From Mimachlamys varia (lineage: Eukaryota > Mollusca > Bivalvia > Pectinida > Pectinidae): a DNA stretch of 64,000 nucleotides. Positions 46,406 to 56,984 of this stretch are shown here, piece by piece. The stretch lies in the NCBI GenBank assembly GCA_947623455.1, contig OX392540.1:29010410-29074409 (forward strand), read 5' to 3'. How positions within the stretch are numbered: position 1 is the stretch's first letter; each line of letters opens with the position of its first letter. Below the pieces are notes generated by a model. That model was not told the DNA's origin. It worked only from the letters and a program-made list of their open reading frames with translations, and searched no databases. The position numbers and the translations under genes were made by a program.

Positions 46406-46791
46406 CACTTGCGGCCCTTGGGCCGGGGTCTACATTACATGGTACGTTACCCGTGCCACGTCGATACCGTATAATAGTATATACGTACAGTACAGATAGT
46501 GTACTAGGGATTATTCATGCTGCGAAGCATGGATAATTATATAAGTGTCCTTTATGAGGAGCTGTAGGAGCAGCCGTTCCCGGTATGTATATACGTGCTG
46601 TTTTATTGATACCGCTGTTAATTCATTATAAGTATTTGTGTAATTTGTAATTACTTCGTATCCGCGTTATGTAAGTGTACACGCACTGTACTCTTTGAGT
46701 GTGAGTGTAAGAGTGTTTATTCTTCTGTTGTAGGTTTTAATGTACAATATCTTCATAACCACTCATCAACTAGATAAAATGAACCGTCTCA

Positions 46792-47064
46792 GTGAACCAC
46801 ACTGCTTGTGTTGACTCCGTCTTTCCTGAGCTACCACGACCAATGGCTAAATATACAACGTTTAATAAACCTGAGGATTTACACAACTCTCTGTCTCAAG
46901 TTGAAGCCCGACATGAATCGACTTTAACAATTCCGGATAATTTTATTTTTAACGTAAATGAAAACCAGTATTCTATTAAATCATCGAGTGAAAATGTATC
47001 ACCAGATAAAAGGATTGCCAGAACATGCAACCTTAGATCTTGTTTTGAAAAGTGTCACACCTAG
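46792..47064 (+). CDS. Hypothetical 90-codon frame
   Basis: It encodes PRPMAKYTTFNKPEDLHNSL, SQVEARHESTLTIPDNFIFN and more. Protein-like composition continues in another frame to about 47272 (GLPEHATLDLVLKSV), suggesting a frameshifted remnant. It lies downstream of the TATA candidate. No family is recognised. Confidence 0.3.
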   Translation: MNHTACVDSVFPELPRPMAKYTTFNKPEDLHNSLSQVEARHESTLTIPDNFIFNVNENQYSIKSSSENVSPDKRIARTCNLRSCFEKCHT

Positions 47065-47349
47065 CCATGCATTAATTTATGTACACATATGTACACTTAT
47101 TCTTGCCCTGATTTCCAACTTGTATGCAAGCGCATACATAAAGTGCATTCATCAAGTAATTTGCCAAGTAAGTACTTCTTCAGAATTAGTTGACGAAATG
47201 GTCCATACATCAAATCATAACACTAAATCCACAATAAATGATGTTGATCGACAGGTGCAAGAAGGCTGTTGAAATTATTAAGAACAAACTTGAGCTGCCA
47301 AATATTCAAGCTTCTTTCAGCATTAAAAACATATTGCACTTGATTTAGC

Positions 47350-47696
47350 ATTCTGATTAAAATACAGATCCTTGTTCCCACTCCGTTTTACAAGGATCTG
47401 ACAACATCCCATAAGAGGTCACGTTCAGATGACCTTTGACGCCTCTTTCTTAACACTAAAATAATTTTGAAATGACCAGTCATCTTGAAGCAAGTCATTT
47501 CGTCACATTTTTCCGCGTGAACTTTTTGGTGACGAAATGACTACAAGGATAAATGCGATTATGCAAACTTTATCACCTCAAAATTTCACTGTCAAGATTC
47601 TGACAGTAATTTGATTGGCTAATGCAAAAGATCATCGGGCAGCAGAGAGAAGTTTACGGAACGGCGCGGAGATCAAGATATGATTTTAATCAGATT
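47350..47696. mobile_element. Fold-back element with aatctgattaaaat ends
   Basis: It starts attctgattaaaatacagat and ends gattttaatcagatt, complementary at 13 of 14 terminal bases. An internal hairpin of 14 perfect pairs (agtcatttcgtcac / gtgacgaaatgact) lies near 47493-47542. A rearranged relative is at 62139-62628. Confidence 0.75.
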
Positions 47697-48614
47697 GTTG
47701 ATTCAGAAAATGTGGTTAGGGCATTAACTTCAGCAGAGAAATCAGTTGCCCCCTCAGAATATGTCACCAAAAAGTAAGGTTGCTTCAAATAAAAAATTTA
47801 GGAAAAACAGCAAATATTTTAAAAGACACATTGTAGGAAACAAAAACAAGAAAAGTATTGCATGCACTTTCCTCAGAAGAAAAAGCCCAATTGTTAGAAC
47901 CAGCTCAGACCGCCATATTTGGTGAAGGATTTTTATAGTACAGTTGTAGACCTGTGGATAGTGCAGACACAACTTATTATTAGTCTAAAATTTTTATAGT
48001 ACAGCTGTGGATCTGTGAAAAATAACTCGCATTTTTGTGGTTTTGAAATGGATAACTTCACCATACTCTAAGCCAGAAGCAGTTTTCACATCTCTAAAAA
48101 CATCAGAAATTATTTAAAATCGATTATTTGCTGTTTTTAAAAACTGATCCTCAAACTCAACCAATGCAGAAAAAATTGCACTGTAATTGTAAAAGCAACC
48201 AGTATAAACTTGGTTGTAGCATTTTTATTTTTGTTTCATACTTGTTGACTTCAATCACTGCATGTATACTGTTTTAGTTAACTACTATCACGTATCTAAC
48301 CACCTTTACCCTTAGCAAACTACTGATCATGACATAGATGTAGGTTGGTGTGAATACTGCTTCAAGTATTGTATGTATGTTTTAATTAGTAAAAATTGAA
48401 TATCACATATTAAATGATGTTATACGAGTTCATCCACAAGTGATAGCTAGAAGAATTCTAATGAGTTCTGTTGCGGTTAATCAATATCATGTGTTAATGT
48501 AATATGTAGACTAGGTACGAATGTAACATAAATTTTATAACAGATAGTCAAGGTAAGGTAAACGGATTCATTCTTGATAAAATAAGTACATTTGGAAGAT
48601 TTTTTTTATTTCAG
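47697..48614. other. AT-rich DNA up to the zinc-finger exon
   Basis: A stretch 47697-47775 reads like a small exon (VDSENVVRALTSAEKSVAPS) before gtaagg, but its phase does not fit the next acceptor. The rest is unassigned. Confidence 0.4.
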
Positions 48615-48784
48615 TAGCGGCCGAAAAAGAAAAAGACGTTTATGAAAAAAAAGCAGAGTACATGGCTGGACCAGAAAGGACACCTGAGGTGGAGGCGGTA
48701 CAGGAAGTGGATTCTGGCTTGTTCAGAATCCTATTCCGGGCAAATACTTTTTGCCCAGTGGAGGGATGCGGGCTAGAACCGTAT
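48615..48784 (+). pseudogene. C2H2 zinc-finger exon, left part (split by the Ty3 element)
   Basis: The acceptor ttttttttatttcag precedes a frame encoding AEKEKDVYEKKAEYMAGPER, TPEVEAVQEVDSGLFRILFR and ANTFCPVEGCGLEP. The last part is the first half of a C2H2 finger (C....C), cut by the LTR insertion. Its second half, with HHWKKYH, lies on the far side at 56664. The function is unknown. It may be a host gene or part of another transposon. The retrotransposon would terminate it. Confidence 0.65.
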
Positions 48785-49325
48785 TGTAATAGTGGTGTAT
48801 ATCTTGTCTCAAATACAACAAGGCCACGGGGTTATGTTCAAGGTTTATTCCCGTAGGACGTCATTTAAAAGCACTGAGTGTGACTCAGCACTCACGTCCC
48901 AGGTACGGAGCACCCGTGCATATCTCGCACGTCTACAGGGTACAAACGTTACACAAGAGAGATTGGTCAGGTTGGAGTAAATTTGTTAGGTCCTGTCCAG
49001 TCGATGGAAAATATATGTCTACACTAACAAAGAATAAATCCCGCCAAACGTCCAATAAAAACAACCAATGAAATTACAGACACTACATGACGTAACATTA
49101 CAGACTGACCACTCGAACACTACAATTACAGAGTACAAAACAGACGAAACGAACGCACACAAAACGTATACATTACTACAGTAATACGGACGATACTATT
49201 ACGGACGACATACGTTACGGACGCGTTACCAATTACGTTGGACGAACGGGAAAATCCTATAAATATCAATACTACATATACAAGTACATTAATTAAACTA
49301 ATCGCTAAAATATGTCCCTGCTACA
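48785..49325 (-). repeat. 3' LTR
   Basis: 541 bp, starting TG and ending CA on either strand (tgtaatagtggtg...ccctgctaca). It has AATAAA on minus near 48848 and a TATA-like tatttatagg on minus near 49258. CRE-like gacgtcat (48857-48864) and tgacgtaa (49088-49095), AP-1/NF-E2-like tgactcagc (48881-48889) and a Rel-like gggaaaatcc (49248-49257) are also present. Confidence 0.97.
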
Positions 49326-49337
49326 TCCTCCCCTGCT
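49326..49337 (-). promoter_or_regulatory. Polypurine tract
   Basis: On minus, gcaggggagga ends directly against the 3' LTR, the position of the plus-strand primer in LTR elements. Confidence 0.85.
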
Positions 49338-49433
49338 TTGTGAAAAGTCGTCCTCGACGCATATCACAGAAGAATAGATGCTGAAACAAATGGAAACTTC
49401 AGTTAGAATAAAACAGAACTAATTAAAACACAT

Positions 49434-52400
49434 TTACTGGCCAGAGATGATGTTGAGGAGGGTTGAAGCGACATCATCTTCTTTTCCCTTCAATACATTA
49501 GACCTTGCGATAGACTCCAGATAGTGAGCTCGCACCTTCCAATCTGGCTCAGGCTGCTGTCTGAACTGATATGCGCCACTTCTCATCCAAGAGGGTTTTC
49601 TTCTGTCTCTCTGAGACCTTCGTGGAACAGTTGAACTGTCCTCTTGGATTTCACTATCGCTGTCTGGGTTTTCTTCAGCACCTCCCGTCGCAGTAGATGA
49701 GTCATCCTGAAGAGCGTCCTCTTCTCCCTCCTCATCAACCTGCTCAGACTCATCTTGATGGTCAATTCTGGGCCCGGATGTGACGTCATCAACTTCACAC
49801 TCCAAAACTACCATCATCTCGTCTGTCGAGGTCGTCTCAGCTACACTTACACTGTCCTCGTCCTGCACAACAGGTGTAGTCTGAGGTTTCCTTGATTTTC
49901 GGGGTCTTGGTACTGGTATTGGTTTGTCCGATCGTCCAGGTAGATAGCTAATAGGAAGAAGTAGATTACGATGAAGCGTCTTCGACCTTCCCTCTCCATC
50001 TTCTCTCTTAACTTCATACACTGGTACGTCTGGGTTAGGCTGAGTTACAACTACATATGGATATTCCTCCCACTTGTCAGAAAGCTTGTGCTTTCCATCG
50101 AAAGCGACAATCTTGACAAGTACTCGGTCACCTATGGCAAGGACAGCACCTCTGACCTTCGAGTCATAAACATCCTTTTGTCTCATCTTCTTCCGCTGCG
50201 AGAACGCGGATGATAGTTCATACGCCTGGGAGAGTCTATCCTTCAGCGAATCAACGAAAGTTGTCAGAGATCGTGATGAATCTGCTGTGTTGTCTATACC
50301 AAAGGCTAGATCTACTGGTAATCTTGGGTTTCGTCCGAACATGAGGAAATATGGTGTGTAGCCAGTCGACTCCTGCCGAGTACAGTTGTAGGCATGCACT
50401 AGGGGACCGACGTGGGATTTCCAGTTTGTCTTCTTATCTTCGGACAAAGTTCCCAGCATACTAAGAAGCGTGCGGTTAAACCTCTCGCAGAGCCCGTTTC
50501 CCATGGGATGGTACGGTGTGGTATTAGACTTCTCCATTCCAGTGATGGTACAAAGTTCCTTCATCAGTCGGCTCATGAAGTTGGGACCTTGATCTGAATG
50601 TATTCTTTTAGGCAATCCATAGTGAATGACGAAGTTGTTGAAGAATACTTCTGCTGTTGTCTTTGCTGTCATGTTCCTGGTGGGAATCGCCACAGCATAC
50701 CTCGTGAAATGGTCCGTAATGACGAGTATATACTGTTGTCCTCCTTTAGATGTTTCAAGTCCAAGAAAATCCATGCAGACCAGTTCAAGGGGCTGATAGG
50801 TGTGGATACTCACCAATGGTGCTCTTTGGTTTGCTGGTGTCTTCTTTAGTAGACATCTATCACATCTCTTGATGTAGTCCTCAACATCTCTGGTCATGCC
50901 GATCCAAAAGAACCTGTCCTGGATGAGAGATAGAGTCCTATCACGACCTTGGTGTCCCATGTCATCGTGTACCATGGTAAGTATAGTAGAAATCTTCGTT
51001 GTAGGTACAACCAACTGGTATATCGGTTTCCCCTCTCTAGTTGTCTTTCTATACAAGAGGTCATCTCGAAGGCACAGCTTCTCAAAGTTCTTTAAGAATG
51101 TAGAATATGCAGCTGATGGTGGTAGCTCATCTCGCTTAGGCTTCTGTCCAGACTTTACTCGAGGTATCCAAAATCCTGTGATAGAGTCAGTCTTTTGAGC
51201 TTCTCCAATATCAGGCATCTTCGACGGTAATGGAGCGTTTGGTATGTCATCCAGCACCTGCGTGGACATAGCCAGGCTATCCAGCAGTGGTGACGCTATG
51301 GCTCCTTGGTTAATAGCTTTGATGATATCATTGGTGATGACTCCTGTCTCCTCCCCCTCACGAAGAGATGGGTGTCGCGACAAGCTGTCAGCATCAGCGT
51401 TGCTACTCCCTGGTCTATAATGGATGTCGAAGTGGTATTCTCCAAGGGCAGCAACCCATCGCTGAGAAGTGGCATCTAGCTTGGCTGAAGTCAACACATA
51501 TGTCAAGGGATTGTTGTCGGTGATTGCTGTAAACTGACGTCGGTTAAGGTAATCGCTGAACTTCTCGGTTACAGCCCACTTCAACGCCAGAAATTCAAGT
51601 TTGTGTGCAGGATATCTCTTCTCTGACTTGGATAAACCTCTACTTGCATAGGCAATGACCCTCTTCACTCCGTTTTGCTCTTGATATAATACGGCACCAA
51701 GTCCTAACAAGGAGGCATCTGTATGGAGTTCGAACGATCTGTCAAAGTCGGGATATCCTACAATTGGTGGTCCTGTTAAAGAATTCCGAAGTTTCTGGAA
51801 AGCATCTTCTTGCTCAGACTCCCACACCCAAGGCTGAACGACTTTATCCTTCTTCTTAGATCCTTTGGGTTTAACTGGAGTAGGCATCAGGATACTCAAC
51901 GGTTTGGCAACACGGCTGAAGTTCTGGATGAATCTGCGGTAATATCCGACAAAACCAAGAAATTGACGCACTGCCTCTGGTGTTGTAGGTCGCGGCCAAT
52001 TCAAAACTTTCTCAATCTTGTCCGGATCCGGTTCAATCCCAGCCTCTGAGACAACATGTCCAACGTATTTCACTTTCCTCTTGAAGAGCGAACACTTGTT
52101 CGGTGCCAACTTGAGACCTGCATCCGTGATCTTCTGGAAAACTTGATCCAAATGCTGAACATGCTCCTCGTAACTCTTTGAAAAGATGATGACATCGTCG
52201 ATGTAAACAAAACAAATCTTGCAATGTAAGTCTCCCATCACTTCTTCCATGAGTCGTTGGTACGTAGCTGGGGCATTAGCAAGTCCAAAAGGCATCCGTG
52301 TGTATTCATAAAAACCCAATGGTCCAACTGTAAAGGCTGTTCTTTCCTTATGTTCATCATAGATCTCCACTTGATGGTACCCAGATTTCATATCAATGAC

Positions 52401-53663
52401 GGAGAAGAATTTATTTCCAGCTAGTGAGTCTAACATCTCGTCTACCTTTGGTAGGGCATACGCATCTTTGATGGTCTTCAAGTTTAACTGCCGAAAGTCA
52501 ACACACATACGAAGAGCACCGTTCTTCTTGCGTACTAGCACCACGTTAGAAGTCCATGGAGAATGGGAGCGTTGGATAATACCAGCAGCCAACAATTGTT
52601 GAAGGTGATTCCGCACTTCCTCAAACATGGATGGTACTATTCGTCGACATCTCTGTTTGAATGGGGTGTTGTCTTCTAAATCTATCCTATGTTTCACAAC
52701 ATCAGTCCGACCAATATCGATGTCACTCGTTGCAAATCTTGACCTAAATTTCTCCAACAGCTGCCTAACTCTTCTGTTCTGTTCGGGAGTAAGGTTGTCA
52801 GAGCAAACTTCCACTTGGTCCAAGATGTCTTCAGTTGCATCAGTTGACTCCTGTTGTACATCTTCCACAGTGACTGGATGTAGTTCACATAACAAAGCCT
52901 TAGGCTGGATAGTGACAGTCCGAGTAGAGAGATTACTAACATGCACTTGCACTGAAGATCTTTGGTCGTGATGATATGGAACGATAGATGGGGTTATGTC
53001 TAAGTCATCGGGTATTGCAGAGCCAGAAGTAGACTGTAACAATGCGCAAACTCTAGGGTAAGGTATACTCTTGTCCTGATATCCTTCTATGAGTACAGTC
53101 GAGTTGGGCGTAATCGTCACAGGTCTTCCTTCGGCACATCTCACAATAGCAAGTCTGTTCTGGTTCCTCTGTAGTTTCTGTTCCCTCAGTACCATACATC
53201 GGAAGGCTAAGTATAGTGGTGTAACAAGCTTGGCTTTCTGTAAAAACGAAATACCACATTCCTCCTTTACAGCGGTCATCAATACATCCAAGATGTTGGT
53301 TCCAATAAGTACTGGTACAGAAGTGTTGTAGGGGCTAGTAGGGACGACAAGAAATAATCCTTTCAATGCTGAATTCTCATCTGTTATTCCGGTACCAATG
53401 AATGAAATGTCAGCCTCTATGATTCCTTTGTAGGGCAATAACTGTCCATCGGCACACTCAATCTTCAAAACTGTGTCAAGAGGACGTAACTCCAGATGTT
53501 GAAGATGTTCTTGATAAAAATCGTAGCTTACGGTCGAAACAGTAGAGCCAGTATCCACAAGTGCCTTCACATGGTTATCCTCAATAATGACAGATGATTC
53601 TGTAGCTGTTCCAACTAAATCAGCAGGTTGTCTCGTCCCTCGAGCTTGTTGACCTATCGTCTG
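49434..53663 (-). CDS. pol: Ty3 pol polyprotein (protease, RT, RNase H, integrase)
   Basis: The frame opens without ATG right at the slippery site, consistent with synthesis as a Gag-Pol fusion. Counting from the codon at 53570: protease ALVDTGST (active D at 6); RT with VDFRQLN near 357, MPFGLANAP near 426 and catalytic YIDD at 456-459; RNase H HTDAS at 616; GHQGRD/CDRC zinc site of integrase (868-906); integrase core D934 (VCMDFLG), D993 (HSDQGPNF) and E1029 (GLCERFNRT). An acidic tail ends ISGQ. No chromodomain is seen. All catalytic residues are present and the frame is unbroken for over 1,400 codons, so it looks functional. Confidence 0.97.
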   Translation of the reverse strand, partial: QTIGQQARGTRQPADLVGTATESSVIIEDNHVKALVDTGSTVSTVSYDFYQEHLQHLELRPLDTVLKIECADGQLLPYKGIIEADISFIGTGITDENSALKGLFLVVPTSPYNTSVPVLIGTNILDVLMTAVKEECGISFLQKAKLVTPLYLAFRCMVLREQKLQRNQNRLAIVRCAEGRPVTITPNSTVLIEGYQDKSIPYPRVCALLQSTSGSAIPDDLDITPSIVPYHHDQRSSVQVHVSNLSTRTVTIQPKALLCELHPVTVEDVQQESTDATEDILDQVEVCSDNLTPEQNRRVRQLLEKFRSRFATSDIDIGRTDVVKHRIDLEDNTPFKQRCRRIVPSMFEEVRNHLQQLLAAGIIQRSHSPWTSNVVLVRKKNGALRMCVDFRQLNLKTIKDAYALPKVDEMLDSLAGNKFFSVIDMKSGYHQVEIYDEHKERTAFTVGPLGFYEYTRMPFGLANAPATYQRLMEEVMGDLHCKICFVYIDDVIIFSKSYEEHVQHLDQVFQKITDAGLKLAPNKCSLFKRKVKYVGHVVSEAGIEPDPDKIEKVLNWPRPTTPEAVRQFLGFVGYYRRFIQNFSRVAKPLSILMPTPVKPKGSKKKDKVVQPWVWESEQEDAFQKLRNSLTGPPIVGYPDFDRSFELHTDASLLGLGAVLYQEQNGVKRVIAYASRGLSKSEKRYPAHKLEFLALKWAVTEKFSDYLNRRQFTAITDNNPLTYVLTSAKLDATSQRWVAALGEYHFDIHYRPGSSNADADSLSRHPSLREGEETGVITNDIIKAINQGAIASPLLDSLAMSTQVLDDIPNAPLPSKMPDIGEAQKTDSITGFWIPRVKSGQKPKRDELPPSAAYSTFLKNFEKLCLRDDLLYRKTTREGKPIYQLVVPTTKISTILTMVHDDMGHQGRDRTLSLIQDRFFWIGMTRDVEDYIKRCDRCLLKKTPANQRAPLVSIHTYQPLELVCMDFLGLETSKGGQQYILVITDHFTRYAVAIPTRNMTAKTTAEVFFNNFVIHYGLPKRIHSDQGPNFMSRLMKELCTITGMEKSNTTPYHPMGNGLCERFNRTLLSMLGTLSEDKKTNWKSHVGPLVHAYNCTRQESTGYTPYFLMFGRNPRLPVDLAFGIDNTADSSRSLTTFVDSLKDRLSQAYELSSAFSQRKKMRQKDVYDSKVRGAVLAIGDRVLVKIVAFDGKHKLSDKWEEYPYVVVTQPNPDVPVYEVKREDGEGRSKTLHRNLLLPISYLPGRSDKPIPVPRPRKSRKPQTTPVVQDEDSVSVAETTSTDEMMVVLECEVDDVTSGPRIDHQDESEQVDEEGEEDALQDDSSTATGGAEENPDSDSEIQEDSSTVPRRSQRDRRKPSWMRSGAYQFRQQPEPDWKVRAHYLESIARSNVLKGKEDDVASTLLNIISGQ

Positions 53664-54814
53664 CCCCCCGACGAAGGTCCGTTCCCGTTTAAAGGATCTC
53701 TTCTAAGATGATCTAATCTTACTCTGCATCCAACAGCTATGTGTCCACTCTGCCCACAACGATAACACACAGGTTCATCTACAGTGTCCTGTCCGTTGAA
53801 GCTCTGACCAGGACCGGGCTGCCATTGTTGCTGGTTAGGGTTGACATTCGGTCGGAATGGTTGCTGGTATGGCTGTTGTGGATTCTGCTGCTGTTGAGAG
53901 TGCTGTTGTTGTTTGGGTCGTTGCTGATGTTTCTGCTTACTTCCCTTGTCCGGATACCAACTCTTGATATTGTTGACATCAGTAGCCAGCTGTTGAATCA
54001 TTCCCTTCAGTTCCTCCATCTCAGATCCACTAGAAGGATTAACAGCTATAGCAGACTTGGCTGACATCTGCTTCTTGGAAGTCTGGTCTTCTGAGCATGG
54101 TTTCCTATCAGCATGGTCCCTCTCAACTCTTCGGATGGCTACACGTAGTTCATCAAAATTACCAAACTGCTCATATAGGTATCCAGTGGTATCCTTCAAC
54201 TTGGCTTTCAATCCATTCCAAAATACAGTCCGTAACATGGAATCTTTCTTGCTGTCTTCTAACTTGATGCACTCAGAAGCTTTGATAAGCATGTCTTCTA
54301 CACGGCAACTCCAGGTTGACACATCCTCATTGGTTCCCTGTCTGGCACTGTAAAATTTAGCTAATAACATCTCTGACTGTTCAACAACACCATACACACT
54401 GTCCATCTTTGCCAAAATCTGTGTCACTGTAGCATCAGCTGGCATATGGGATCTTACTCGCAAGGCTTCCCCCTTCAGTGAACTTCTGACAGCCTGAGAA
54501 ACAGTCTGTGGTGAATGACCTTCTTTGATGATGCACTCCACTTCACTTCGCCAAACATCATAAGGCACATCCTTGGTCTGGTTGCCAGAAAAGGTGGTGA
54601 TCTTGGGAAAATAAGTATGTGACACAGCAGTGACATGTCCTGGGGTAGCATCTAACTTCACATTCTCCTTACTATCCTCAGTTCCTTCTTGAGCTGCTGC
54701 ATGATCCTTCATCCAGTTCTGAAAATCCTGAAGTGTATCCAGCTTAGGCTTCACCTTCATTGCACTAAAATGACTTACCAACAGCTGAATCTCCTCATTT
54801 GTCATGTCCGCCAT
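53654..54814 (-). CDS. gag: Ty3 gag, PNMA-like
   Basis: The start chosen is accATGGCGGAC at 54814, which has better context than an upstream in-frame ATG at 54925. The protein of about 386 residues has an N-terminal helical part and a capsid-like core: ITTFSGNQTKDVPYDVWRSE, VRSSLKGEALRVRSHM, AKFYSARQGTNEDVSTWSCR, resembling PNMA/Ty3 capsids. A Gln-rich stretch follows (KQKHQQRPKQQQHSQQQQ), then a zinc knuckle CYRCGQSGHIAVGC (CCHC). It forms the retrotransposon particle and packages RNA. It ends TAG at 53654-53656, overlapping pol by a -1 shift. Confidence 0.95.
   Translation of the reverse strand: MADMTNEEIQLLVSHFSAMKVKPKLDTLQDFQNWMKDHAAAQEGTEDSKENVKLDATPGHVTAVSHTYFPKITTFSGNQTKDVPYDVWRSEVECIIKEGHSPQTVSQAVRSSLKGEALRVRSHMPADATVTQILAKMDSVYGVVEQSEMLLAKFYSARQGTNEDVSTWSCRVEDMLIKASECIKLEDSKKDSMLRTVFWNGLKAKLKDTTGYLYEQFGNFDELRVAIRRVERDHADRKPCSEDQTSKKQMSAKSAIAVNPSSGSEMEELKGMIQQLATDVNNIKSWYPDKGSKQKHQQRPKQQQHSQQQQNPQQPYQQPFRPNVNPNQQQWQPGPGQSFNGQDTVDEPVCYRCGQSGHIAVGCRVRLDHLRRDPLNGNGPSSGGRR
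53663..53669 (-). promoter_or_regulatory. Putative -1 ribosomal frameshift site GGGGGGC
   Basis: On minus the heptamer G GGG GGC is in the correct register (X XXY YYZ) with the gag codons GGG GGC. It ends six bases before the gag stop codon, and the -1 frame is the pol frame, open from that point. A downstream stimulatory structure was not tested. Confidence 0.75.
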
Positions 54815-56122
54815 GGTGTAAGTCCAAGAATTCACAGCATTAAATAAACTAGGCACATGCACACAATAAAGCAAACTACAAGCAATCAAAGTCCATATGA
54901 GAAGAAAAGTGTGAAAATAAATCATGACAAAACAAAAAGTCCATGTATGAAAAGAATCTGAAAATAATCAACACAAAATAACAAAGTCCAAATACGAGAA
55001 GTACTGAAATATAAGCATGAAAATAAACCAATTGAAATAAATATGAACACAGTCTATATTAAACTACAGTACTAAACCTTCACTTACATCTGTGGTCTCA
55101 CTGCACTGCTTGCTCTGAAATTAACATCAATAATCACAGAATAACATATAAGCTGAAAATTAACACATAAACATGAAACATATAACACAAAATATTTTCA
55201 AAGCACAAAATTCAATAAATTAATCCTAAATTTATAGAAAAACTTTGAACGGTTCGCGATATGACTAAGTATACGGTTCGCGACAACAAATACTATTCAC
55301 GAATTCATATATATTAAATTCCACGAAGCGACAAAATTCTAAGTACACAAACCTAAGACAAATGGAAATAAACACACTAATACAAATAAATACAAGAAAC
55401 ACAAATTAAGTCTAAACCCCAAATAAATACCACAGTAAATACCAGTCTACATTATAGTCACCCACAACTATAAACAAACCTATCTGAGGTCAAGTGAGGT
55501 CACAGTCAAGTATCATGTAAAGTTGATAAGGTACAGAAAATAGTAAGAGTTAGTAATGAAGAAAAGGAAAAAAAATGAAAATAATCTAAGTGGACTTGCA
55601 AAAATATATAGATAAATGTCACGAAAATATTTCTGGAAAAATCAACAAAAATGTCAACACAGATTCAATAATCTCACACTGAAGTGTCAATACCAAATTG
55701 TTATGATAATACAGTACCGGTACAAAAATATGTCAAATGCAAATTACAAGTAAACACAGCGGAAAAAAACAGCAAAGTTATATTGTGCACAAAATACCAG
55801 AAAATGTCAATGAGCGCTTTCAATCCCGTCAGGCGATGATAAGGAAGGAATTCATAAGTCTATTTCCAGCTGGAATAACTCCATATCGGCGAAGAAATGC
55901 ATAAGAAAGTAGGAAATGTTACCTGCAGCTCACTAGAAAACACATGTGTTCCGCCATTTTCACTATTGATGATCACACAGACGTTTGAATCAAACGAGTC
56001 GAAGACATCGGCATAACCTTGACACGGTCATGATCACAGAGACGCTTACTACCTGTAGAATCCTTACGTCAGGCTACGAAGTAACTCCGGTACTTGGAAT
56101 AAATCCTCACTGGAGGCTCCAA
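54815..56122 (-). other. Ty3 leader between 5' LTR and gag
   Basis: About 1.3 kb of AT-rich untranslated leader. Directly after the 5' LTR the minus strand reads ttggagcctccagtgagg. Its tgg..., complementary to a tRNA CCA end, is the likely primer-binding site (about 56105-56121), but I cannot name the tRNA. Confidence 0.7.
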
Positions 56123-56663
56123 TGTAATAGTGGTGTATATCTTGTCTCAAATACAACAAGGCCACGGGGTTATGTTCAAGGTTTATTCCCGTAGGACGTC
56201 ATTTAAAAGCACTGAGTGTGACTCAGCACTCACGTCCCAGGTACGGAGCACCCGTGCATATCTCGCACGTCTACAGGGTACAAACGTTACACAAGAGAGA
56301 TTGGTCAGGTTGGAGTAAATTTGTTAGGTCCTGTCCAGTCGATGGAAAATATATGTCTACACTAACAAAGAATAAATCCCGCCAAACGTCCAATAAAAAC
56401 AACCAATGAAATTACAGACACTACATGACGTAACATTACAGACTGACCACTCGAACACTACAATTACAGAGTACAAAACAGACGAAACGAACGCACACAA
56501 AACGTATACATTACTACAGTAATACGGACGATACTATTACGGACGACATACGTTACGGACGCGTTACCAATTACGTTGGACGAACGGGAAAATCCTATAA
56601 ATATCAATACTACATATACAAGTACATTAATTAAACTAATCGCTAAAATATGTCCCTGCTACA
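56123..56663 (-). repeat. 5' LTR
   Basis: 541 bp, apparently identical to 48785-49325, with the same motifs. It would drive transcription leftward. Confidence 0.97.
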
Positions 56664-56930
56664 GTATCCCACACTAAAACAATTTAAGCATCATTGGAAG
56701 AAGTACCATATGCCTCTCCAAATGATCAAATTATGCAAAAGTGGCCCAGGCGGGCAGCTTTCAATAGGTTAACCGATTTGAGGGCACACGGAGTCCACGG
56801 GTTAGGGGAGCAAGAAACCCAAACTATGGTAAAGGAGACTACCACTGTCTGTTGCCAACAAAATATTCATAGACCCGGGGACGGGGCCTTTCCTTCCCCC
56901 GAGGAAGGAGGCCCCAGGGTCTGCTGCTGA
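56664..56930 (+). pseudogene. C2H2 zinc-finger exon, right part
   Basis: Continuing across the Ty3 insertion in the same frame gives YPTLKQFKHHWKKYHMPLQM, which completes the finger begun at 48760 (C4C-X12-H4H). That frame stops at about 56775. The next frame carries KWPRRAAFNRLTDLRAHGVH, which looks like the helix of a second finger (H...H), to a stop at 56930. The gene was therefore either already frameshifted or has an exon structure I cannot see. Confidence 0.55.
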
Positions 56931-56984
56931 TCTCCCCTCTCCCGTGCCAGGTGATGTGGTGTACCCCACACCTTCCGTTATTTC

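Larger units (their letters stand above)
48785..56663 (-). mobile_element. Full-length Ty3/gypsy LTR retrotransposon
   Basis: This is a 7,879-bp element transcribed on the minus strand. Order: 5' LTR 56123-56663, leader, gag 54814-53654, pol to 49434, polypurine tract, 3' LTR 48785-49325. The 4-bp target duplication GTAT flanks it (48781-48784 and 56664-56667). The two 541-bp LTRs show no difference that I can see by eye. gag and pol have no internal stops. Together these mean a very recent, possibly still competent insertion. There is no envelope frame. The domain order protease, RT, RNase H, integrase is that of Metaviridae. Confidence 0.97.

Noticed and set aside
47697..47775. Small exon starting at the edge of the fold-back element
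   Set aside because: Its donor phase does not match the acceptor at 48614, and no other partner was found.
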